Positions 28,254 through 37,464 of a DNA stretch of 64,000 nt are shown here, piece by piece. Each line of letters starts with the position of its first letter. Position 1 is the stretch's first letter. The position numbers were made by a program, and so were the translations under genes. Source of the DNA: Parafrankia irregularis (GTDB taxonomy: Bacteria > Actinomycetota > Actinomycetes > Frankiales > Frankiaceae); the NCBI RefSeq assembly GCF_001536285.1, contig NZ_FAOZ01000003.1, positions 465,503-529,502 of the forward strand, in the 5' to 3' direction. The notes beneath the pieces are model-generated. The model was not told where the DNA came from. It saw nothing but the letters and a program-made list of their open reading frames with translations, and searched no databases.

Positions 28254-30286
28254 GGCACTACCCAGCGCTGTTCCAGCCGGGCAGGCTCGGGCCGCGCACC
28301 GCCCGCAACCGGGTCTGGATGACGGCCCACGCCACCGAGTTCACCACCGACCACACCTACTCGGCCGCGCATGCCGCCTACTACGGTGAGCGGGCCGCGA
28401 AGGGCGTCGCCGTCATCACGATGGAGGCGACAGCGGTCCATCCCACAAGTCAGCCCCGCACGGGCGTCGTGCTCGCCTACGAGCCCTCGGTGGTCGAGAG
28501 CTACCGCACGGTGGCCGCCGCGGTCCAGCCGCACGGCACGCTGCTCTTCGCCCAACTCTGGCACCGCGGCCGGGAGACCGACAGCGTCGTGAGCCGCCTG
28601 CCGGTGTGGGCGCCGAGCCCAGTCCCGTGCGCGGTCTACCGGGAGATCCCGCACGAGATGACAGCCGCCGAGATCGACGAACTCGTGGAGGGCTATGCCC
28701 GTTCCGCGGCTCTCGCGGTCGACGGCGGCCTCGACGGCGTCGAGATCCACGGCCTGGCGCACGGATACCTGCTCGGCCAGTTCCTCTCCCCCGCGACCAA
28801 CCACCGCACCGACGACTACGGCGGCTCCCTCGACAACCGGTTCCGCCTGGTCCGGCGCATCATTGAACGCGTGCGTGCGGCCGTACCGGCGACCATGGTG
28901 GTCGGCATCCGGATCAACGGGGACGACGGCGACGTCGAGAACGGGCTGCGGACCGCGGACTGGGCGGAGATAGCCCGGCGCATCGCGGCCACCGCGGCGG
29001 TGGACTACATCTCCGTCTCCCAGGGCACCTACCTCGACCGGATGCTCATCTACGGCGCGTCGCCCACACCCGTGGGTCATCAGATCACGGCGACCTCGTC
29101 GATCAGGTCCGCCGTCGGCGAACTGCCCGTCGTCGTCGTGGGCCGCATCACCACGCCGGACATGGCCGAAGGGGTGTTGCTGCGCGGCGACGCCGACTTC
29201 GTCGGCATGGCCAGGCAGCTCATCGCCGACGCCGAGTGGGTGAGGAAGGCGGCCGAGGGACGCGCGAACGACATCCGGCCCTGCGTCGGCGCGAACCACT
29301 GCATCGCGTCGATCGCTCGCGCCGCGCTCTCCTGCATCCACAATCCCGCCGTCGGCCGGGAGGCCCTCCTCGCCGCGGCACCAGCCACGCCCTCGACACC
29401 GGCCTCGACGGGGAGTGTCGCGGTCGTCGGCGCCGGGCCGGCGGGGCTGCGGGCCGCCCTGACCGCCGCCGAACTCGGCTGGGAGGTCACCGTTTTCGAG
29501 CGCGCCGACACGACCGGTGGTCAGGTGCGCTGGCTCAGCGCCGTCGAGCCCTACCGGGAGTGGCTCGGCATCACGGACTGGCTCACCGACCAGTTACTCA
29601 AGGCCGGTGTCACCATCAGGCTGGGCCACGCGGCGACCGTCGCGGACCTCGCCGGCCAGTTCGACGCCCACATCATCGCGACGGGGTCGTCACCACGCCG
29701 GGACGGGTGGACGGCATTGCGCCCGGCCCGCTGGGCCCCGGGCGCGCCCGCCGTGCCCGGGACCGACCAGTGGAACGTCTTCACCGTGCAGGACGTGCTC
29801 GGCGAGCAGGTGAACCTGCCGGCCTCGGTGCTCGTGGTCGACGACCTCGGGGATCGCCGGGCGCTCGCGGTCGCCGAGCATCTCGCCGGCGGTGCGCGGC
29901 GCCGCACCGTCGAGATCGCGACGCGGCTCACGCACGTCGGAGCGGGACTCACCGACAGTCACGATCTGCCGTCCGTCACAGGTCGCCTGCGCCGGCTCGG
30001 CGTGCGGCTGTCCGCAGGCGTCGAGCTCGTCGAGATCAAGGACGACCAGGTCACGCTCACGGACGTCCACAACGGCGAGCGGCAGCAGCGCGAGCCCGTC
30101 GACGCGGTGGTGCTGGTGACTGGACAGCGAGCGAACGACGCCTTGCTCCGGGAACTCGGCGCCGTCGAACGGCAGGTCGTGGGCGTGGGCGACTGTGTTG
30201 CCCCGCGCCGGGTGTTCGACGCGATCTGGGAGGGCGAACTCGCGGCTCGGCGGCTCGTGGGCACGTCCGCGGCCAGCGCGTCATGA
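28250..30286 (+). CDS. Old-yellow-enzyme/2,4-dienoyl-CoA-reductase-like fusion flavoprotein
   Basis: A 678-residue protein. It has an FMN-binding OYE barrel (HGLAHGYLLGQFLSPATNHR, DDYGG) and a C-terminal dinucleotide-binding domain (VAVVGAGPAGLRAA). It resembles trimethylamine dehydrogenase and 2,4-dienoyl-CoA reductase, which carry a 4Fe-4S cluster between the domains. Here the cluster motif reads CVGANHC, then Cys 362: Cys 345, Cys 351 and Cys 362 are present but the second ligand is Ala 348. The cluster may be altered or lost. TTG start overlapping the dioxygenase stop. Predicted to reduce an enone or dienoyl intermediate. Confidence 0.85.
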   Translation: MRHYPALFQPGRLGPRTARNRVWMTAHATEFTTDHTYSAAHAAYYGERAAKGVAVITMEATAVHPTSQPRTGVVLAYEPSVVESYRTVAAAVQPHGTLLFAQLWHRGRETDSVVSRLPVWAPSPVPCAVYREIPHEMTAAEIDELVEGYARSAALAVDGGLDGVEIHGLAHGYLLGQFLSPATNHRTDDYGGSLDNRFRLVRRIIERVRAAVPATMVVGIRINGDDGDVENGLRTADWAEIARRIAATAAVDYISVSQGTYLDRMLIYGASPTPVGHQITATSSIRSAVGELPVVVVGRITTPDMAEGVLLRGDADFVGMARQLIADAEWVRKAAEGRANDIRPCVGANHCIASIARAALSCIHNPAVGREALLAAAPATPSTPASTGSVAVVGAGPAGLRAALTAAELGWEVTVFERADTTGGQVRWLSAVEPYREWLGITDWLTDQLLKAGVTIRLGHAATVADLAGQFDAHIIATGSSPRRDGWTALRPARWAPGAPAVPGTDQWNVFTVQDVLGEQVNLPASVLVVDDLGDRRALAVAEHLAGGARRRTVEIATRLTHVGAGLTDSHDLPSVTGRLRRLGVRLSAGVELVEIKDDQVTLTDVHNGERQQREPVDAVVLVTGQRANDALLRELGAVERQVVGVGDCVAPRRVFDAIWEGELAARRLVGTSAASAS

Positions 30287-30400
30287 GTCGGCGCCGTGGA
30301 AGATACCGCGCGGGCCGCAGGCGCTCGCCGCGCTGCGAGACACAGGGCACCGCCCGGTGTGTGTCCCTCCGATCCGTCCCTATCGACCAGGAGGACTCCG

Positions 30401-31159
30401 ATGTCCGGCGATCCACTCGGCTACCGGGCCAAGTTCGGTGTCGTGACGCCGTCGGTCAACACGGTGGTACAGCCCGAATATGACGCGATGCGCCCCTATG
30501 GCGTGACGAACCACATCGCGCGCATCCACATCCCCGAGAAGCCGATCGACGGCGATGTGGGATTCCAGGAGCTCGTCGACGCCATCGACCGCGGCCTGGA
30601 CGATGCCGTCCAACGGGTGCTCTGCGTCGAGCCGACGTGTGTCGTGATGGGCGTGTCCATCGAGGCGGTGTACCGGGGCGGTGTCGGCGCCGCGCGGGTC
30701 ATCGAGCGGCGGCTCAACACCCGTTTCGGGGAGCTGACGCTCATCCATGCGGCGGACGCGCTGCCGGCCGCGCTGCGCGCTCTCGGTGTCGACGACGGGC
30801 CGGTCTCACTCGTGACGCCGTACATGCCGGACGCGGACGCACATCTGAAGGCCTTCGTCGAGGAGATCGGCTACGGATACCAGCAGGCGATCCACTTACG
30901 GGCGCCCACGCCCCTGCAGATCTCGCACACACCCGAGGCGGACGTCCGCGCGGCGCTCACCGAACTCGCCGCCGGGCGACCCCGCGCGATCATCCAGTTC
31001 GGCGCGAACCTGTCCATGGCGCGGCTGGCCGACGAGGCGGAACGATGGCTCGGGCTTCCGGTCATCGCCGTCAACACGGCGACGTACTGGCATGCACTGC
31101 GCCGCCATGGGATCCCCGACCGGCGTGAGGGATTCGGCTCCCTCCTGCTCCGGCACTGA
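30401..31159 (+). CDS. Asp/Glu racemase-fold protein (arylmalonate decarboxylase/maleate isomerase-like)
   Basis: A 252-residue protein with AGGAGG at 30389-30394. The segments FGVVTPSVNTVVQPEY, VVMGVSIEAVYRGG and AIIQFGANLSM match the family layout. The positions where racemases and maleate isomerases carry their two catalytic cysteines do not appear to be Cys here; a Cys at 80 is near but offset. It may be a decarboxylase-like or divergent isomerase. It follows the reductase in the operon and suggests a dicarboxylic intermediate. Confidence 0.7.
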   Translation: MSGDPLGYRAKFGVVTPSVNTVVQPEYDAMRPYGVTNHIARIHIPEKPIDGDVGFQELVDAIDRGLDDAVQRVLCVEPTCVVMGVSIEAVYRGGVGAARVIERRLNTRFGELTLIHAADALPAALRALGVDDGPVSLVTPYMPDADAHLKAFVEEIGYGYQQAIHLRAPTPLQISHTPEADVRAALTELAAGRPRAIIQFGANLSMARLADEAERWLGLPVIAVNTATYWHALRRHGIPDRREGFGSLLLRH

Positions 31160-31223
31160 CGGTCCCCGCGACGCGACGCGGCGGGCAGACGAACCGACGA
31201 CCAGACGAGAGGCACCGGCAGGC

Positions 31224-32018
31224 GTGCACGACGACAACCGCAACGACACCGAGCAGGGCCCGCCCGGCGTGACGCGCGACAGTGACGCCGTCCAGGTGCT
31301 GCACCGCCAGGCTCTGATCCTGGACTGCTTCTCCCGGGGACAGCCGCGGCTGCGGGCCTCCGACGTCCGGGCCGCGACCGGCCTTCCGACAACGACGGTG
31401 GCCCGGATCCTGCGCTCACTCGTCCAGGAGAACCTGCTCCAGCGGACCGGCGACTACTACTCGATCGGACTACGGGTGATGGCCTGGTCGGCCGCGGCAA
31501 CCGCCGGTTCCGACCTGATCGACGCGGCCAGGCCCATCGTGAGAGACCTGCGTGACCGCACCGGCGAATCGTGCATCGTCTACGTCCGCCAGGGCGGTGC
31601 CCGAGTGGCCGTGCTCATGAGCCACTCAGAACAGTCGATCATCTACCAGGGCAAGGTGGGTCAGATCCAGCCGCTCAACGCGGGTGCCGCCGGCAAGATC
31701 TTCATGGCCCACGAGCCGGAGGCACTCGCGCTCGCGCTCGACGCCGGCCTGCCCGCGTTCACGCCGAACACCATCACCTCCGTCGACCGGCTCACCGACG
31801 ACCTGGCACTCACCCGCCAACGCGGCTGGGCGTACTCGCCCGAGGAGCGCGAGCGAGGACTCAGCTCCATGGCGGCTCCGCTGACAGATGCACGCGACGC
31901 CCTCGTCGGGGCGTTGGCCATCGGCGCGCCCGCGTTCCGGCTCTCACCCGAGAGCGCCGCCCAGCATGCCCCGGCCCTCGTCGAGTGCGCCAAGGCGATC
32001 TCGCAACAGCTGCTCTGA
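31224..32018 (+). CDS. IclR-family transcriptional regulator
   Basis: A 264-residue regulator. The N-terminal winged helix contains RASDVRAATGLPTTTVARILRSL; the C-terminal effector domain contains GKVGQIQPLNAGAAGKIFMA and RGWAYSPEERERGLSSMAAPL, both diagnostic. A GTG start at 31224 is chosen; GAGAGG lies 11 bases upstream. It sits inside the catabolic gene run on the same strand, so it probably controls these genes in response to an aromatic or short acid. Confidence 0.9.
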   Translation: MHDDNRNDTEQGPPGVTRDSDAVQVLHRQALILDCFSRGQPRLRASDVRAATGLPTTTVARILRSLVQENLLQRTGDYYSIGLRVMAWSAAATAGSDLIDAARPIVRDLRDRTGESCIVYVRQGGARVAVLMSHSEQSIIYQGKVGQIQPLNAGAAGKIFMAHEPEALALALDAGLPAFTPNTITSVDRLTDDLALTRQRGWAYSPEERERGLSSMAAPLTDARDALVGALAIGAPAFRLSPESAAQHAPALVECAKAISQQLL

Positions 32019-32092
32019 TGTCCACGTCTGACGTGTGCCGTGCCGACAGTCGAACCGTGCCGATGTCCGAACGAGACAAGTGATGTGGTGGG

Positions 32093-33361
32093 GTGACCAC
32101 GACCATGACTGATGTGTCCGCGGCCACAAGTGATCCGCCCGGTCCCGAGGATCAGGGACGACGGGGCGACGGACCGCTCGCGGGCCTGCGGGTCCTGGAG
32201 CTTGGCCAGCTCATCGCGGGTCCCTTCTGCGGCCAGCTTCTCGGCGACTACGGCGCCGAGGTGATCAAAATCGAGGACCCGGCCGGCGGCGACCCGATGC
32301 GGCGGTGGGGCCACACCGACGGCACCGCAGCGCCGGTGCACTGGTCGGTGCTGGCCCGCAACAAGCGATCCTTCGGCTGCGACCTGCGCAGCGTCGAAGG
32401 CCAGGACCTGGTGCGCCGCCTCGCCGCGACCGCGGACATCGTCGTCGAGAACTTCCGCCCCGGCACGCTGGAACGCTGGGGCCTGGGCTACGACGAGCTC
32501 TCGGCAGCCAACCCCGGGCTCATCCTGGTCCGGGTGACCGGCTTCGGCCAGACCGGTCCCTACGCCGGCCGGGCGGGCTACGGCTCCATCGGCGAGGCGA
32601 TGGGCGGGATACGCCACCTCATGGGCGAGCCGGACCGACCACCGAGCCGCTCCGGGCTGTCCATCGGCGACAGCCTCGCCGGCACGCTCGGCGCGCTCGG
32701 CGCCGTCGCCGCGGTGGTCGAGCGCGCCAGCAGCGGCCGCGGCCAGGTCGTCGACTGCGCCCTGTACGAAGCCGTCCTCGCGATGAGCGAGTCGCTGGTG
32801 GCCGACTACGCCGCGTTCGACCATGTTCGTGAACGCACCGGCTCGGTACTGCCAGGGGTCGCGCCCTCCAACGTGTACCCGACCTCGGACGGAGCGGACC
32901 TGCTCATCGCGGCGAACCAGGACACCGTGTTCCGGCGGCTGGCGGCGGCGATGGACCAGCCCGCGCTCGCCGACGACCCGGACTACGCCACGCACGCCGA
33001 CCGAGGCCGCCGGCAGCAGGCCCTCGACGACATCATCACCGCCTGGACGAGCACACTCACCCGCCGGGAGGTCGAGGACCGCTGCCTGGCCCACGCGGTG
33101 CCGGTGGGCCTGATCTACCGGGCGCCGGAAATGCTCGACGACCCGCACTTCGCGGCGCGGCGGTCCATCGTCGACGTCGAGGTCGGCGAGGACGGCACGA
33201 CCCTGCCGATGCAGGCGGTGGTGCCCCGCTTCGACCGCACGCCAGCGCGGATCCGCTGGGCCGGCCCGCCGCTCGGCGACGCCACCGACGAACTGCTCGC
33301 CGAGCTCGACGTCGACGCCGACACGGTCGCCGACCTCCGTCGCCGCGGGGTGATCCGATGA
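32093..33361 (+). CDS. CaiB/BaiF-family class III CoA transferase
   Basis: A 422-residue protein with GLRVLELGQLIAGPFCGQLLGDYGAEVIKIE at its start and the catalytic Asp expected in GLSIGDSLAGTLGA. It would move CoA from a CoA ester to a free acid. GTG at 32093 or ATG at 32105 are both possible starts. Coupled by ATGA to the lyase gene, suggesting that it activates the acid cleaved next. Confidence 0.9.
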   Translation: MTTTMTDVSAATSDPPGPEDQGRRGDGPLAGLRVLELGQLIAGPFCGQLLGDYGAEVIKIEDPAGGDPMRRWGHTDGTAAPVHWSVLARNKRSFGCDLRSVEGQDLVRRLAATADIVVENFRPGTLERWGLGYDELSAANPGLILVRVTGFGQTGPYAGRAGYGSIGEAMGGIRHLMGEPDRPPSRSGLSIGDSLAGTLGALGAVAAVVERASSGRGQVVDCALYEAVLAMSESLVADYAAFDHVRERTGSVLPGVAPSNVYPTSDGADLLIAANQDTVFRRLAAAMDQPALADDPDYATHADRGRRQQALDDIITAWTSTLTRREVEDRCLAHAVPVGLIYRAPEMLDDPHFAARRSIVDVEVGEDGTTLPMQAVVPRFDRTPARIRWAGPPLGDATDELLAELDVDADTVADLRRRGVIR

Positions 33362-34347
33362 GCTCGCTCACGTTCCAGCCCGGTGTCAGGGTCGTGGAGG
33401 TGGGCCTGCGGGACGGCCTGCAGTCGGTCGAGCGGATCGTGCCGACGGAGGCGAAGGTCGAACTCGTGGAACGCATGATCGACGCCGGCGTCCGGGACAT
33501 CGAAGTCGCCTCGTTCGCGCACCCACGAGTGCTGCCCCAGCTCGCCGACGCCGAGGCAGTCCTCGCGGCCGTGCCACGCCAGCCCGGGGTGCGGTACCGC
33601 GCGCTCGTCCCCAACCTGCGGGGCGCGCACCGCGCCGGGCAGTGCGAGCTCGACTACCTCGTCGCCCTGACCTGCTGCGACGAGGAGGTCAGCCGCCTCA
33701 ACCAGGGCAGCGGCGTCGCGGAGGTGCTGGCCGACCTGCCAGCCATCGGCGAGATCGCCCGGGCCGCCGGCGCGGCCCTCATCGTCGGGATCGCGATGGC
33801 GTACTTCACGCCGTGCGTGGGTGCCACCGATCCGGCGATCCGCCTGGAGACAGTGCGGCGGGCCGTTGACGCAGGGGCGGTGGGCGTCTACTTCGGCGAC
33901 ACCGTCGGCATGGCCAACCCGGTGCAGATCGTCGACTCCCTGGAAGCCACCCGTGCCGCCTTCCCGACGCTTGAGATCGGCCTGCACCTGCACGCGCGGA
34001 ACGGCTTCGCGCTCGCGAACGTGCTCGCCGCGCTGGGCGTCGGCGTCGACTGGCTCGAGTCGGCGTTCTGCGGGATCGGCGGCGACCTGTGGTTTCCCGG
34101 TGAGCCCGACGTCCTCGGGAACCTCCCGACCGAGGATCTCCTCGCCTTCACCGGCGCTCTCGGCGTCACCACCGGCATAGACGAGGAGGCCTACGCCCGG
34201 GTGTCGGAACTGGCCCGGCTGACGACCGGCCGGGAAGCCCTCGACCACCGCAGCCGCGGCGGCTCCGCCCGCGAGATGACCCACGCCCGATGGAGCGACA
34301 TCCTCCGCACCTTCAAGGGCGTGACCACGACCCGGCCGAGGGCGTGA
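33358..34347 (+). CDS. Hydroxymethylglutaryl-CoA lyase-like enzyme
   Basis: A 329-residue HMGL-family aldolase. The key signatures are present: GLRDGLQ at the barrel start, HLHARNGFA for the metal histidines and FCGIGGD with the catalytic Cys. It would cleave a 3-hydroxy-3-methylacyl-CoA or citramalyl-like CoA ester. An 18-base direct duplication (34317-34334, 34340-34357) covers the last codons and the stop, so the extreme C-terminus VTTTRPRA may be recently altered. Confidence 0.88.
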   Translation: MSSLTFQPGVRVVEVGLRDGLQSVERIVPTEAKVELVERMIDAGVRDIEVASFAHPRVLPQLADAEAVLAAVPRQPGVRYRALVPNLRGAHRAGQCELDYLVALTCCDEEVSRLNQGSGVAEVLADLPAIGEIARAAGAALIVGIAMAYFTPCVGATDPAIRLETVRRAVDAGAVGVYFGDTVGMANPVQIVDSLEATRAAFPTLEIGLHLHARNGFALANVLAALGVGVDWLESAFCGIGGDLWFPGEPDVLGNLPTEDLLAFTGALGVTTGIDEEAYARVSELARLTTGREALDHRSRGGSAREMTHARWSDILRTFKGVTTTRPRA

Positions 34348-34413
34348 CCACGACCCGACAGAACTGAACGCCGTCCTGGACCCTTCCCCGCACTCCGGTT
34401 GGAGATCATCCTC

Positions 34414-35259
34414 ATGACCGTCATCTCGGCACCGACACTGTTACCGCCGGGCCGTCCGGCCGACGCCGACGACGTCCGCTCGCTCGTCGACGCCGTCGCA
34501 GCGGCGGGCTTCAGCGGAGTCCAGATGACGAGCTCCCACTTCGACGGCGCCGTCACCGCCGGAATGGCCCCGCAGGAGTTCTTCGACCGCCATCGTGATC
34601 GCGGGCTGTCGATCGCCACCGTGGAGGTGGCGATCGAGTGGGCTACCGCCGACCGGCCCGCGATCGCGGCGGAAGCCGCGCCGCTCGTGGACCTCGCCCG
34701 GCGCGCCGGGGCAGCGCACATCATCGCGATCACGACCGCGCGTCCCGGGACGGCAGGCTTCGACGAGGTCGCCGCGCGACTGGCCTGCCTGTGCGACATC
34801 GCGGCGGACCAGGGCCTGCGGATCAGCTTCGAGTTCCTGCCGTGGACGGTGGTGCCGACCCTTGCCGAGGCGGCACGGCTACTGGAGGCGGTGAACCGCG
34901 ACAACCTCGGTCTCGTCCTCGATCTCTGGCATTGGTTCCGCCAGCCCGGCGGCCCGAGGGAGGACGTACTGCGGGCCATATCCCCAGCACGGATAGACGT
35001 GGTCCAGCTCTGCGACGCGCCCGCCGCGCCGGCCGAGGACCCCGTCGTGGAGACGACCACCGCGCGGCTGTTACCCGGCGTCGGCGACATCGACATCGAC
35101 GCGGTTCTGGACGTTCTCACCGCGACGGGAGCCGCGCCGATCATCGCGACCGAGGTGTATTCAGCCTCACTCACGGCACTCGGACCGGCGGAAATGGCCC
35201 GCCAGGCGTTCACAGCCACGTCGGCCGCGCTACGCGGGCGGTTCTCGCCGAGCGGATGA
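34414..35259 (+). CDS. Sugar phosphate isomerase/epimerase-like TIM barrel protein
   Basis: A 281-residue AP-endonuclease-2-like barrel. The metal-binding segments appear as SFEFLPW, LVLDLWHWFR and VVQLCDAP. Members include hydroxypyruvate isomerase, inosose dehydratase and dehydroshikimate dehydratase-like enzymes; I cannot choose between them. The ATG at 34414, with GGTTGGAG nine bases upstream, is preferred to the TTG at 34399. Last gene of the catabolic operon. Confidence 0.8.
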   Translation: MTVISAPTLLPPGRPADADDVRSLVDAVAAAGFSGVQMTSSHFDGAVTAGMAPQEFFDRHRDRGLSIATVEVAIEWATADRPAIAAEAAPLVDLARRAGAAHIIAITTARPGTAGFDEVAARLACLCDIAADQGLRISFEFLPWTVVPTLAEAARLLEAVNRDNLGLVLDLWHWFRQPGGPREDVLRAISPARIDVVQLCDAPAAPAEDPVVETTTARLLPGVGDIDIDAVLDVLTATGAAPIIATEVYSASLTALGPAEMARQAFTATSAALRGRFSPSG

Positions 35260-35297
35260 GGTGGCCGGCGGCCTCGGGCCGGGGCCGCCCGTGCGCC

Positions 35298-35747
35298 CTA
35301 CCCCCGATCCAGTGATGCCGCGGCGATGTGGCGCAGGGCGATCTCCGGGTCGTCCTGCGCGATCTGCCGAATCCGTTCCGTCAGAACCGGCGAGGAGAAG
35401 ACTGCCGCCGCGCGGACGGACTGCTTGCGGACACCGACGTCCTCGTCACGGAGAAGTCGCTGGGCGAGCGCGTCGGCGTCGGCCTCGTCGAGGTTGCGCA
35501 GCCCAGTGGCGGCAGCGACGCGGACCCTCGGATGAGGTGACGCGGCCGCCGCGCCCAGCACCGGGAGACGTTCTTCGCCGGGAATGAGGCTGGCCAGGTA
35601 GGCGGCCTTCGACGCCAGCATGGTGTCGTTCCCCCGGACCAGCTCCGCGAGCAACGGCAGCGCTTCGGCTCCCAGCCGCGCGGCGGAGGTGTAGTCGACC
35701 TCCTCCGGGTCCAGGCGGGCTCGGACGTCGTTCATGGTTACGGCCAT
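35298..35747 (-). CDS. HEAT-repeat protein
   Basis: A 149-residue helical-repeat protein (PLLAELVRGNDTMLASKAAYLASLIP, PRVRVAAATGLRNL, VGVRKQSVRAAAVFSSP). Three to four HEAT units suggest a protein-interaction scaffold. It begins 13 bases after the metalloprotease gene on the same strand, so the two are probably co-expressed. Confidence 0.75.
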   Translation of the reverse strand: MAVTMNDVRARLDPEEVDYTSAARLGAEALPLLAELVRGNDTMLASKAAYLASLIPGEERLPVLGAAAASPHPRVRVAAATGLRNLDEADADALAQRLLRDEDVGVRKQSVRAAAVFSSPVLTERIRQIAQDDPEIALRHIAAASLDRG

Positions 35748-35760
35748 CGTCGTCTCCTGC

Positions 35761-37461
35761 TCAGATCGCGTGGGTGAGCCGGCTGGCCCGCATGCTGTTG
35801 ACCTCGGTGGCGACCAGGTCCGGCGGCGGGTTCGTGATGTTCGCGGTGCCGTTGCCGGTCATGAGGCGGTTGTTGTCATCGACGTGCCGCAGGGTGAGGA
35901 CATGCCCCACCTCATGGGCGAGCGTCCACTCCGTGGCGCCCTGGGCGACGACGGCCCCCGGCCGCCCCGCCGGATGCGACGCGCAGCCGTTGTAGGGCGG
36001 CACCGTGCTGCGGACGAAGTACACGACGACATCCAGCGGACCGGCGTTGTTGCGGTTGTTGAACAACTGGTTCTGCTCGGTGGTGGTCACACCGAGCTGA
36101 CAGGTTCCGACGTCGAGGTCGTTGAGGGCGGGCAGGCTGAGGGTCTCCGTACTCACCCGGTGCACCCGGATGCCGACGGCCTCGTAGGCCCGCGCCATGG
36201 CGACGATCATGTTCTCGATGCTGACGTCCGGTGTGGTGAGGATCTTGATGTGCAGCCGGACGAGCTGGTCCCCGACGCCGATCTGGTTGTCGGCCGTGTT
36301 GAGGAGCCAGCCGCCGAAACGGGTGCCGTTCGGAGCCAGCATCAGACTGTTCAGTGACGGGCCGTTGAGTTCGAGGACGCCGATGCCCCACGGGCTGGTC
36401 ACGATGATCTCGTCGCTGCCGTCGCCGTCCACGTCGACGACCATGTCGACGTAGTTGTCGGCGGTGTTGAGGAGCCAGCCCCCGAAACGGGTCCCGTTCG
36501 GAGCCAGCATCAGACTGTTCAGCGTCGAGCCGTTGAGTTCGAGGACACCGAGGCCCCACGGGCTGGTGATGACGATCTCGGCTCGTTTGTCGCCGTCCAG
36601 GTCGCCGACCGGGCCGAGGCGGTTGTCGGCGGTGTTCAGCAGCCACCCACCGAGCCGGGTGCCGTTGGAGACCATGACGGGGGAGGTCAGTGTGCCACCG
36701 GAGAGCCGGAGAATCCCGAGTCCCCACGGGCTGGTGACGAGGATTTCGTCGCGGCCGTCGCCGTCGAAGTCGGCCGGGGTGGCGAAATGGTTGTCGGCGG
36801 TGTTGAGGAGCCAGCCCCCGAAACGGGTCCCGTTCGGCGCCATCATCGGCACCGTGAGGGTGGAGCCCGACAGCTTGAGGATCCCGATGCCCCACGGGCT
36901 GGTGACCAGGATTTCGTCACGCCCGTCACCGTCGAAGTCGCCGACCGGGCCGAAACGGTTGTCGGCGGTGTTCAGCAGCCACCCACCGAAACGAGTCCCG
37001 TTCGGCGCCATCATCGGCACGGTGAAGGTGGAGCCCTACAGCTTGAGGATCCCGATGCCCCACGGGCTGGTGACCAGGATTTCGTCACGCCCGTCACCGT
37101 CGAAGTCGCCGACCGGGCCGAAACGGTTGTCCGCGGTGTTCAGCAGCCACCCACCGAAACGAGTCCCGTTCGGGGCCAGCATCGGGCAGCCGAAGGTGCT
37201 CCCCGCCTGTTCCAGCACGCCGACGCCCCAGGGGCTGCTGACGAGGATCTCGTCGCGACCGTCGCCGTCGAGGTCACCGAGGGCGTCGAAGCGGTTGTCG
37301 GCGGTGTTGAGCAGCCAGCCGCCGAAGCGGGTGCCGTTCGGCTGCATGGCCGGCGCAGTCAGCGTGCCGCCGGAGTACTCGAGGATCCCCAGGCCCCAGG
37401 GGCTCACCACCGGGATCTCGGCGCGGCCGTCGCCATCGAAGTCGGCGCGTTTCGCGGTCAT
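35761..37461 (-). pseudogene. FG-GAP/VCBS-repeat zinc metalloprotease gene with an internal amber codon
   Basis: One reading frame of 566 codons interrupted at codon 142 by TAG (37036-37038 on the plus strand). Upstream: two repeat ends of a 56-residue unit with DGDGRDEI and NGTRFGGWLLNTADN. Downstream, in the same frame: five more copies, then a metzincin-like protease with HEVGHVLTLRH (His 516, Glu 517, His 520, His 526) and a Met-turn candidate in NRLMTG. The equivalent codon in the neighbouring repeat is TCG, so a single base change explains the stop. The remaining 3' frame has an ATG at 37020 and could still be made. GGGAGGAG precedes the start. No signal peptide. Confidence 0.8.
36281..37443 (-). 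repeat. Array of seven 168-bp coding repeats
   Basis: Seven copies of a 56-codon unit, each with an NGTR(F/L)GGWLLNTADN core and an Asp-rich FG-GAP-like loop. The copies around 36871-37020 and 37039-37188 are nearly identical at the DNA level, which implies recent unit duplication. The nonsense codon lies within this young region. Confidence 0.9.
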
Positions 37462-37464
37462 CAC

